A stretch of DNA of 5,065 bases, taken from assembly GCA_937858455.1 (NCBI GenBank), contig CALLYN010001046.1, positions 1 through 5,065 of the forward strand, written 5' to 3'. Below, piece by piece: positions 1-4,864 of the stretch. The position numbers and the translations under genes are program-made. Source of the stretch: an uncultured Kouleothrix sp. Lineage in GTDB: Bacteria > Chloroflexota > Chloroflexia > Chloroflexales > Roseiflexaceae. Numbering within the stretch: the stretch's first letter is position 1; every line of letters begins with the position of its first letter. The notes under the pieces are model-generated. The model had not been told where the DNA came from. It did no database searches and saw only the letters and a list, made by a program, of their open reading frames with translations.

Positions 1-1
1 G

Positions 2-625
2 CCGCTGTGCGCGCGCAACACTGGCATCTACAGCGGCTTTCTGGTGACGGTGCTGTATCTGCTGGCGCTGGGGCGCGGGCGCGCCGCCAAGCTGCCGCCA
101 CTGCCGATCAGCATACTGCTGGTGGTGTTCGTGGTGGTCATGGCGTTCGACGGCTTCAACTCAATGCTGGTCGATCTGTTTTTGCCGCACCTGTACACGC
201 CGCGCAACGAGCTACGCACGCTCACCGGCACCGGCATGGGCGTGGGCATGGCCGTGCTGATGTTTCTGATCATGAACCTGTCGCTGCGCCAGAACCCCGA
301 CGCCGAGCAGCGCGTGTTGCGCGGCTGGATCGAGCTTGGCGGCGCGCTGCTGCTGAACCTGCTGGTGCTGGCGGCGATGTACGGCAACGCGGGGTTCATG
401 TTCTGGCCGATCGCCGTCAGCGCGTGGCTGGGAATCACCGGCGTGCTGTACGCGATCAACCTGCTGCTGACCGCGCTATTCATGGGGTACGAGGGCAAGG
501 TGGCGCGGGTAGTGCAGCTGGCGCGGCCGGCCACCTGGGCGCTGCTGTTCACGCTGATCGAGCTAGGCGCGCTTTCGTCGGCGCGCTTCTGGCTCGAGGC
601 GCAGGGCCTGATTGTGAACGGCTAG
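2..625 (+). CDS. DUF2085-like integral membrane protein, 3' part (5' end outside window)
   Basis: The reading frame is open from the first bases, so the gene starts upstream of the window; 207 residues are visible. A GTG at 44 could be read as a start, but the frame before it reads PLCARNTGIYSGF, which matches the hallmark CAR-x-TGIY segment of DUF2085 membrane proteins, so the GTG is internal. Hydrophobic segments lie at about visible residues 9-24, 36-54, 75-94, 110-129, 132-161 and 174-198, which suggests six helices in the cytoplasmic membrane. A conserved-looking FDGFNS stretch (residues 49-54) follows the second helix. The family's biochemical role is unknown. The second cysteine usual in the motif (CARC) is Asn6 here. 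The stop codon overlaps the stop of the convergent Rrf2 gene by 4 bases. Family assignment rests on motif memory and hydropathy; alternatives are other uncharacterised polytopic membrane proteins. Confidence 0.78.
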   Translation, partial: PLCARNTGIYSGFLVTVLYLLALGRGRAAKLPPLPISILLVVFVVVMAFDGFNSMLVDLFLPHLYTPRNELRTLTGTGMGVGMAVLMFLIMNLSLRQNPDAEQRVLRGWIELGGALLLNLLVLAAMYGNAGFMFWPIAVSAWLGITGVLYAINLLLTALFMGYEGKVARVVQLARPATWALLFTLIELGALSSARFWLEAQGLIVNG

Positions 626-1062
626 ATGTAATACATCACTTCGCCGATCTTGCGGCGCTTGCGCTGGCACAGATCCTCGAGCGAGATGCCCCGCAGGTAC
701 TCTTCAAGCGTGTCGCGCGCGCCAGACCACACATCGCGCACCAGGTCGCGGTCGAGCGGCTCGGACGAGGCCACGCTGTCGCGCCCGGCCTCGTCGGGCA
801 GTAGCGGCCCCTCCAGCGCCGTCAGCACTTCCAGCAGCGAGATCTGCGCTGGCGGGCGCGCCAGCCGGTGGCCGCCCTGCGGGCCGCGCACACTTTCGAT
901 CAGGCTGGCCTTGCGCAGCAAGATCAGAATCTGGTTGAGGTAGTTTTCGTCGATCCCCTGGCGCTGATGGATATCGTGGCTTTGGATGGGGCCTTCGCCG
1001 TAGCGCTGTGCGAGGTCGAACAGCGCGCGTAGGCCGTATTCGCCTTTGCTGGATATTCGCAT
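622..1062 (-). CDS. Rrf2-family transcriptional regulator (no Fe-S cysteine triad)
   Basis: This is a 146-residue DNA-binding regulator of the normal Rrf2 length (about 130-165). It opens with the family signature MRISSKGEYGLRALFDLA. A winged helix-turn-helix spans about residues 10-70, with the recognition helix near 36-50 (ENYLNQILILLRKA) and a wing at 59-70 (RGPQGGHRLARP). A dimerisation helix is likely at about 102-125. The only cysteine is Cys132, near the C-terminus. IscR and NsrR coordinate an Fe-S cluster through three cysteines in the 90-110 region, and these are absent, so a cluster-free mode like that of CymR is inferred. The ATG at 1062 gives the canonical N-terminus, although the preceding bases have no strong Shine-Dalgarno. 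The gene lies 55 bases downstream of the response-regulator gene on the same strand, so co-transcription is plausible. Its targets cannot be read from the window; autoregulation is common in the family. Confidence 0.93.
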   Translation of the reverse strand: MRISSKGEYGLRALFDLAQRYGEGPIQSHDIHQRQGIDENYLNQILILLRKASLIESVRGPQGGHRLARPPAQISLLEVLTALEGPLLPDEAGRDSVASSEPLDRDLVRDVWSGARDTLEEYLRGISLEDLCQRKRRKIGEVMYYI

Positions 1063-1117
1063 TGCTTTAACAGACTCATACGGGCGGTTTGCGCCCTAGC
1101 GGAACCATGCCGGGCGC

Positions 1118-1498
1118 TCAGGCGACGCTGCGCTCGAGCGCGGGGCCAAGGTAGCGCGCCACCGTGGCTTGCAGAGTATCGAGGTCGATCGGCTTCACCA
1201 GGTACTCGCTGAAGTCGCCTTTCAGCAGGTGGCGGGCATCTTCTTCGGCGAGGCCGCTGATCGCGACGGCTGGCGTGCCTGCGCAGCCCGGCAGCCGGCG
1301 CAGCGCCGCCAGCGCGTCGGGGCCATCACAGTCGGGCAGGTGCATGTCGATCAGCAGCAGCGCCGGCGGCGACTGCCGGGCGCGCGCCAGCGCCTCGGAG
1401 GCCAGGCCAGCCACGCCGACAGTGTAGCCAAGCTCGCCAAGAAACCGCGCGATCAGCTGCTGCATCAGCACGTTATCGTCGACCAGCAGAACATCCAC
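1118..1498 (-). CDS. single-domain response regulator (CheY-like receiver)
   Basis: This 126-residue protein is a complete receiver domain with no output domain. The visible acidic pocket is Asp7-Asp8, the phospho-acceptor is Asp51 in LLLIDMHLPDCDG, the switch hydroxyl is Ser81 (AISGLA), the aromatic switch position is Tyr99, and the conserved lysine is Lys102 in the VKP motif. All catalytic residues are therefore present. I chose the GTG at 1498 because an AAGGAG Shine-Dalgarno sits six bases upstream (1505-1510) and the receiver fold begins right there (VDVLLVDDN). A longer in-frame reading from a TTG at 1576 adds 26 residues with no domain character and would pass through a strong hairpin. 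No histidine kinase is in the window, so its phosphodonor is unknown. Such proteins act by protein-protein contact, as CheY or Spo0F do. It lies between gdhA and the Rrf2 gene on the same strand. Confidence 0.92.
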   Translation of the reverse strand: MDVLLVDDNVLMQQLIARFLGELGYTVGVAGLASEALARARQSPPALLLIDMHLPDCDGPDALAALRRLPGCAGTPAVAISGLAEEDARHLLKGDFSEYLVKPIDLDTLQATVARYLGPALERSVA

Positions 1499-1504
1499 GA
1501 GGCG

Positions 1505-1510
1505 CTCCTT
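1505..1510 (-). promoter_or_regulatory. ribosome binding site deciding the response-regulator start
   Basis: The minus strand reads AAGGAG, then six bases, then GTG at 1498. This near-perfect Shine-Dalgarno fixes the GTG as the start and rejects the longer TTG reading from 1576. Confidence 0.8.
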
Positions 1511-1537
1511 CGAGGATCCCCAGCGCGTACAAACGGC

Positions 1538-1572
1538 GTACCGCGAGCACGCACCAGTACGTGTCGCGGTAC
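1538..1572 (-). promoter_or_regulatory. leader hairpin upstream of the response-regulator gene
   Basis: The arms GTACCGCGA (1538-1546) and TCGCGGTAC (1564-1572) are perfect reverse complements. An inner CACG/CGTG pair (1548-1551 with 1560-1563) extends the stem to 13 base pairs, with one bulged base (1547) and an eight-base loop (1552-1559). It lies between a putative -10 element (1626-1631) and the Shine-Dalgarno of the response regulator, about 28 bases before the SD on the transcript. The minus-strand sequence that follows is not a T-run, so it is not a canonical intrinsic terminator. It could be an RNA leader structure, a DNA operator, or a processing or 3'-end-stabilising stem for the gdhA message. 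The pairing is seen directly; the function is inferred. Confidence 0.5.
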
Positions 1573-1625
1573 ACAATCAGCTCGCGAGTGTGCGCGATAG
1601 CCGCGTGGGCTGTGCTTCTTCGCGT

Positions 1626-1631
1626 ATTGTA
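1626..1631 (-). promoter_or_regulatory. candidate extended -10 promoter element for the response-regulator gene
   Basis: The minus strand reads TGGTACAAT, an extended -10 (TG, one base, then TACAAT, one mismatch to TATAAT). No convincing -35 lies 16-18 bases upstream, which is typical of extended -10 promoters. The implied start near 1619 gives a leader of about 120 bases that contains the 1538-1572 hairpin. It sits just after the gdhA stop codon, so the response regulator could be transcribed separately from gdhA. Confidence 0.4.
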
Positions 1632-1656
1632 CCACAGCCACGCTCTGCTAGCCGCG

Positions 1657-2922
1657 CTACGGGTAGATCCCGCGCGTGGCGTTGGCGTCGGCGACGCGGC
1701 GCACCGCAAGCAGGTAGGCCGCCAGGCGCATCGAAACCCGGCGCTGCTCGGACACCGAGCGTACCTGCTCGTAGGCGTTGACCATGATCCGCTCGAGCTT
1801 GGCGTTCACGTCGATTTCATCCCAGAAGAATGACTGGAGGCCCTGCACCCACTCGAAGTAGCTGACCGTCACGCCGCCGGCGTTGGCAAGGATATCGGGG
1901 ATCACGGTGATGCCGCGGTCTTCGAAGATTGCGTCGGCGTCGGGTGTGGTCGGGCCGTTCGCGCCCTCGACGACGACCCTGGCGCGGATGCGCGGGGCGT
2001 TAAGCTCGGTCAGCTGGTTTTCGAGCGCGGCCGGCACCAGCACGTCGCAGGGCAGCTCGAGCAGCTCGGTGTTGGTGAGCTTCTCGACCCCAGGCGCGCT
2101 GTAGCCGTCGAGCAGGCGGCGCGGATGTTTGGCGGAGTACTCGCGCATGGCCTTGACATCAAGCCCGCCGCGGCGCACATACCCGCCGGTGGCGTCGCTC
2201 ACCGCGATCACGCGGCAGCCCATCTGCTCGAGCAGCGCTGCGGCCACGCCGCCCACATTGCCGAAGCCCTGCACCACAACGCTCAGCTGATCGAGGTTGT
2301 AGCCGCTGGTGCGGGCCCACTCGCGCACCATCAGGCTCACGCCGCGGCCGGTCGCGTCGTTGCGGCCCAACGAGCCGCCCACCTGCACCGGCTTGCCGGT
2401 GATCGCCGCGTTGACAGTATGGCCCTGGTGCATCGAGATCGTATCCATGATCCAGGCCATGATCTGCGGAGTGGTATTGACGTCGGGCGCGGGGATATCT
2501 TTGTCGGGGCCGATCAGAATGCTGATCTCGGTGGCGAAGCGGCGTGTCAGCCGCTCGAGCTCGCCGATCGAAAGGTTAGCCGGGTCGACGACCACGCCGC
2601 CCTTCGCGCCGCCGTAGGGGATGTTCACCAGCGCGCACTTCCAGGTCATCCACATGGCCAGCGCGCGCACCTCGTCGATGTCGACGCTGGGGTGGTAGCG
2701 GATGCCGCCCTTCACCGGGCCGCGGCCAAGGTTGTGCTGCACGCGGTAGCCGGTGAACACTTTGGTGTGGCCGCCGTCGAGCTTCACTGGGAAATTGACG
2801 GTTAGCTCGCGCTGGGGCACCCGTAGCACTTCGCGAATGTCCTGGGGCAGGTCGAGCAGCTCGGCGGCTTTGTCGAACTGCTGCTGCGCGATGCGGAAAG
2901 GGTTGTCGCGCTCGGACGTCAT
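1657..2922 (-). CDS. gdhA: glutamate dehydrogenase (hexameric Glu/Leu/Phe/Val dehydrogenase family)
   Basis: The enzyme interconverts L-glutamate and 2-oxoglutarate plus ammonium with NAD(P), in the cytoplasm. The product is 421 residues, the usual length for the small hexameric enzymes. The N-terminal substrate domain carries Lys71 (GPVKGGIR), Lys95 (MTWKCALVN), the catalytic Lys107 (PYGGAKGG) and Asp147 (PAPDVNT). The Rossmann domain has a GFGNVG loop at 219-224 and Asp243 at the end of the second strand. Ser354 (GGVTVSYFEW) together with Lys71 matches the gamma-carboxylate pocket of glutamate-specific members and argues against leucine or phenylalanine dehydrogenase. NAD versus NADP preference cannot be settled from these residues. 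The ATG at 2922 follows a GAGGAGG Shine-Dalgarno by eight bases and gives the family N-terminus (SERDNPFRIAQQQFDKAAELL); a longer ATG reading from 3018 adds 32 unrelated residues. The GNAT gene lies 132 bases upstream and the response regulator 158 bases downstream, all on the same strand. Confidence 0.97.
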   Translation of the reverse strand: MTSERDNPFRIAQQQFDKAAELLDLPQDIREVLRVPQRELTVNFPVKLDGGHTKVFTGYRVQHNLGRGPVKGGIRYHPSVDIDEVRALAMWMTWKCALVNIPYGGAKGGVVVDPANLSIGELERLTRRFATEISILIGPDKDIPAPDVNTTPQIMAWIMDTISMHQGHTVNAAITGKPVQVGGSLGRNDATGRGVSLMVREWARTSGYNLDQLSVVVQGFGNVGGVAAALLEQMGCRVIAVSDATGGYVRRGGLDVKAMREYSAKHPRRLLDGYSAPGVEKLTNTELLELPCDVLVPAALENQLTELNAPRIRARVVVEGANGPTTPDADAIFEDRGITVIPDILANAGGVTVSYFEWVQGLQSFFWDEIDVNAKLERIMVNAYEQVRSVSEQRRVSMRLAAYLLAVRRVADANATRGIYP

Positions 2923-2930
2923 TGTCGTCG

Positions 2931-2937
2931 CCTCCTC
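2931..2937 (-). promoter_or_regulatory. ribosome binding site deciding the gdhA start
   Basis: The minus strand carries GAGGAGG eight bases before the ATG at 2922. It is the strongest Shine-Dalgarno of the window, and it rejects the in-frame ATG at 3018, which has none. Confidence 0.85.
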
Positions 2938-3016
2938 GTGATAGGTGTATTTCGGGGCGCCATTCAGCGCCGCGTGGTACCTGGCGCGGGCGTCGTCGCC
3001 GCGCAGCCAGCGTGCC

Positions 3017-3033
3017 ATTATGCTACAGTAGCA
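3017..3033 (-). promoter_or_regulatory. perfect dyad overlapping a possible -10 element upstream of gdhA
   Basis: Bases 3021-3033 read TGCTACAGTAGCA, a 6-base perfect inverted repeat around one central base. It overlaps CATAAT on the minus strand (3017-3022), a possible -10 hexamer that would start transcription near 3010 and give a gdhA leader of roughly 90 bases. I find no good -35 at the matching distance, so the promoter is weakly supported. The compact dyad suits a dimeric repressor or activator site better than a terminator, because its RNA stem would have only five pairs with no following T-run. Confidence 0.35.
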
Positions 3034-3054
3034 CAGAATGAGCCGCGGCGCAAT

Positions 3055-3699
3055 TTAGAGCAGCTCTTTGCGCATGAACAGCCAGGCGTGCTGGCGAAGC
3101 ATCCAGCCGGCCAGCAGCGAGCGGCGCACGCGGCGCTGGGTGAAGCCGAACTGGCGGTACAGCGCGATCGCGCCGGTGTTCTTGGCGCTGACGTACAGCG
3201 CGACGTAGCGCTTGCGGCGGATGCGCGCTTCTTCCTCGGCGCGCGCCAGCATGGCCTGGGCCACGCCGCGCCGGCGGTACTCGCTCAGCACCGCCACGTC
3301 GGTGATGTAACCCTCGGCGCGGTCGATCTGGTGGTCGAGCAGCGACAGCGCGAAGATCGAGCGCAGCGCGCCCCACACCCCCAGCACCTGGTGGAAAGCC
3401 AGCTCGGCGGCGCCGGTGTTGTCGCCGCCCATCTCCCAGGTACGCAGGGTGATCGTGCCGACGATCTGCTCGTCGGCCTCGGCCACAAACATGCCGCGGA
3501 GCGCGGGCAGGCCCTGGCGCCGCCAGGCCTCGGCCATAGCCTCGACGCCGCGCGCCATGCCGTTGGCGCCAAACGCCGCGCCGAATTTGTCGGCGAAGGC
3601 CTCGCCATGCAGCGCGAGGATGGGGTAGATATCGCGCATCTGCGCGGCGCGAATGTTGATCTGTAGCGGCGCGGCCGATTGGGGCGAAGGAACGAGCAT
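3055..3699 (-). CDS. GNAT-family N-acetyltransferase
   Basis: The product is predicted to transfer an acetyl group from acetyl-CoA to an amine; the substrate is not evident. With the chosen ATG it has 214 residues. Strand beta1 begins near residue 12 (LQINIRAA), followed by helices to about 62 and strands at 68-86 (GMFVAEADEQIVGTITLRT). The acetyl-CoA motif lies at 132-150: ITDVAVLSEYRRRGVAQAM, with the pyrophosphate loop R142-R-R-G-V-A147. The C-terminal signature is NTGAIALYRQFGF with Asn174, Tyr181 and FGF 184-186. These show an intact GNAT fold in the style of ribosomal-protein acetylases, though that substrate class is only a guess. A stretch at 92-130 between beta3 and beta4 is longer than usual and partly hydrophobic. 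The frame stays open upstream to 3867, but a promoter with a start near 3758 excludes the longest reading. The ATG at 3699 lacks a clear Shine-Dalgarno; a GTG at 3729 is the alternative. Confidence 0.9.
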   Translation of the reverse strand: MLVPSPQSAAPLQINIRAAQMRDIYPILALHGEAFADKFGAAFGANGMARGVEAMAEAWRRQGLPALRGMFVAEADEQIVGTITLRTWEMGGDNTGAAELAFHQVLGVWGALRSIFALSLLDHQIDRAEGYITDVAVLSEYRRRGVAQAMLARAEEEARIRRKRYVALYVSAKNTGAIALYRQFGFTQRRVRRSLLAGWMLRQHAWLFMRKELL

Positions 3700-3764
3700 G
3701 GCATCCGACGAACGGGCGCGCGCGCGCACCAGATTCGTGATAGCAGTCGCAAATAATCCCGTGT

Positions 3765-3794
3765 ATTTTAACACTCGCGCCGGAACCGCGTCAA
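3765..3794 (-). promoter_or_regulatory. sigma70-type promoter for the acetyltransferase gene
   Basis: The minus strand has a -35 TTGACG (3789-3794), an 18-base spacer and a -10 TAAAAT (3765-3770), each hexamer one mismatch from consensus. The predicted start near 3758 gives a leader of about 60 bases to the ATG at 3699. The surrounding AT-rich patch stands out in this GC-rich DNA. It is arranged back-to-back with the plus-strand promoter. Confidence 0.7.
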
Positions 3795-3798
3795 TCGT

Positions 3799-3827
3799 TT
3801 GACAGGCGATTGCCCAGCGGCTAGAAT
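3799..3827 (+). promoter_or_regulatory. sigma70-type promoter for the polytopic membrane protein gene
   Basis: A perfect -35 TTGACA (3799-3804), a 17-base spacer and a -10 TAGAAT (3822-3827, one mismatch) form the best promoter in the window. The predicted start near 3834 gives a leader of about 53 bases. Its -35 lies only four bases from the -35 of the opposing promoter, and the two share the dyad TCAA-TCGT-TTGA (3791-3802). Confidence 0.75.
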
Positions 3828-3875
3828 CGCTTACCGGCAGTGCGCGCCGCGCAGCCCGGAGTATCACGCCCGTTC

Positions 3876-3881
3876 AAGGAG
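3876..3881 (+). promoter_or_regulatory. ribosome binding site for the membrane protein gene
   Basis: AAGGAG is followed by two consecutive GTG codons, five bases (3887) and eight bases (3890) downstream. Either could initiate; the second has the more usual spacing. Confidence 0.75.
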
Positions 3882-3886
3882 CAATC

Positions 3887-4747
3887 GTGGTGACATCCTC
3901 GCCCACCCCACGCTACGACCGGATCGTCTCGCTGGTGTTGCTGGTGCTGATCGGCCTGGCCGTAGTGTTTTTGATCGATATCAACCCGAATAACTTTCGC
4001 GCCCGGCTCGGCGCCGATCTGCCGCTGATCACGCTCTCGTGGGTGCTGGTTGCCTCGCTGGTGGTGATCACAATCACCGGCGCCGACCTGTTCATCCGCA
4101 GCCACCCGCAGATGCAAACGCGCGCGCTGCCGACGCTCAACCTGGGGGTTGTGCAGCTCGAGCTGGCGCCAGCCTTCTGGATCTTGCCGGCGTTCGCGAT
4201 CGTGGCGCCGTTCGCGTTTTTTCGCCTGTTCAGCCCGCTGCTCGAGACCACTGCGGCGATCATCGCGCTGGCGGCCACCGGCGGCCTGCTGCTGGCCGCG
4301 CTGCTAGGCCAGCACTACGCGCTCGACCGGCGGCCCAGCGTGCAGCACTCGGCCCGCCTGATCTTGCAGACGGTCGCGCTGCTGATGGCCTTCAGCATGT
4401 TTAGCGCCACCTACTACGCGCGGCTGCGCTTTCTGTACTCGGGCGCGCTGATCGGGCTTACCGGCGCGCTGCTGGCGTACGCGCTGCTGCAGTGGGCGGC
4501 GCCGCGCGGCGGCCTGCTCGTGCTGGCCGGGATGGTTGGCATCGCGCTGGCCGAGGCAACCTGGGCGCTGAACTACTGGGCGGCGTCGTTTCTGCTGGGC
4601 GGCGCGCTGCTGCTGGTGATCTTCTATGTGGCGATCGGGCTGGTGCAGAACCACCTGGAGGGCACGCTGTCGCGGCGGGTGCTGTGGGAGTACGGGCTGC
4701 TGGGCGGCGGCCTGCTCGCGGCGGTGGTGCTGGCGGCCTTCAGGTAG
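3887..4747 (+). CDS. polytopic membrane protein of unknown function (DUF5656-like)
   Basis: This 286-residue, strongly hydrophobic protein has a short cytoplasmic-looking N-terminus (TPRYDR) and about nine predicted membrane helices, near residues 13-30, 45-66, 93-112, 120-141, 156-176, 180-202, 208-222, 230-253 and 266-284. There is no cleavable signal peptide and no transporter or enzyme motif that I recognise. Charged or polar residues within or beside helices, such as Asp66, Glu92, Glu223 and Asn229 (EATWALNYW), may be functional. It resembles uncharacterised Chloroflexi membrane proteins grouped as DUF5656; that is from memory and not verified. The start is GTG 3887 or GTG 3890, both served by AAGGAG at 3876-3881. 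The gene has its own promoter, is divergent from the acetyltransferase and ends before a strong terminator, so it is probably transcribed alone. Base use matches its neighbours, with no sign of recent transfer. Confidence 0.88.
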   Translation: MVTSSPTPRYDRIVSLVLLVLIGLAVVFLIDINPNNFRARLGADLPLITLSWVLVASLVVITITGADLFIRSHPQMQTRALPTLNLGVVQLELAPAFWILPAFAIVAPFAFFRLFSPLLETTAAIIALAATGGLLLAALLGQHYALDRRPSVQHSARLILQTVALLMAFSMFSATYYARLRFLYSGALIGLTGALLAYALLQWAAPRGGLLVLAGMVGIALAEATWALNYWAASFLLGGALLLVIFYVAIGLVQNHLEGTLSRRVLWEYGLLGGGLLAAVVLAAFR

Positions 4748-4814
4748 GCCGGGCTGCGGCGCCGAGTTGGCCACCGGGGCTAGTGTCAGTAATCAAGCGA
4801 ATTTGGTATGAGAC

Positions 4815-4853
4815 AAAGAAGCGCGAGGGGCAGTGCCCCTCGCGCTCGCTTTT
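4815..4853. terminator. strong intrinsic terminator, probably bidirectional
   Basis: The arms AGCGCGAGGGGC (4820-4831) and GCCCCTCGCGCT (4835-4846) pair perfectly over 12 bases around an AGT loop. An outer AAAG/CTTT pair (4815-4818 with 4849-4852) follows across a 2-by-2 mismatch. On the plus strand a short T-run (4850-4853) follows; on the minus strand the stem is followed by TTCTTTGTCT. It lies between two convergent genes (stops at 4747 and 4865) and can serve both. Confidence 0.85.
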
Positions 4854-4864
4854 CAGGCAGGCTG

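Noticed and set aside
7..804. A plus-strand open frame of 265 codons across the DUF2085-like gene and the Rrf2 gene
   Set aside because: Its Arg/Ala/His-rich product has no motif, and it crosses two real genes in other frames.
1075..1080. TATGAG on the minus strand as a -10 for the Rrf2 gene
   Set aside because: It has a weak match with only a poor TTCCGC at 18 bases upstream; co-transcription with the response regulator is simpler.
1538..1572. The leader hairpin as an intrinsic terminator for gdhA
   Set aside because: The bases after it on the minus strand are GCCGTTTGTACG, without the U-tract that intrinsic termination needs.
2125..2805. A long plus-strand open frame (226 codons) opposite gdhA
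   Set aside because: It is the mirror of a highly conserved enzyme gene, is His/Ala-rich, and has no recognisable motif or ribosome binding site.
2923..3018. An N-terminal extension of glutamate dehydrogenase from the ATG at 3018
   Set aside because: The 32 added residues are not family-like. The GAGGAGG eight bases before the ATG at 2922 decides the start, and the -10-like element overlaps the distal ATG.
2938..3666. A long plus-strand open frame (242 codons) opposite the acetyltransferase gene
   Set aside because: The translation is rich in Ala, Arg, His and Gln with no domain. It lies antisense to a gene with clear GNAT motifs and is a by-product of high GC.
3700..3867. A longer acetyltransferase reading from the ATG at 3867
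   Set aside because: It would run through both divergent promoters, lies upstream of the predicted transcript start near 3758, and adds 56 residues outside the GNAT fold.
4304..4774. A minus-strand open frame opposite the membrane protein gene
   Set aside because: The product is low-complexity (Gln/Arg/Pro-rich), antisense to a hydrophobic coding region; this is a typical shadow.
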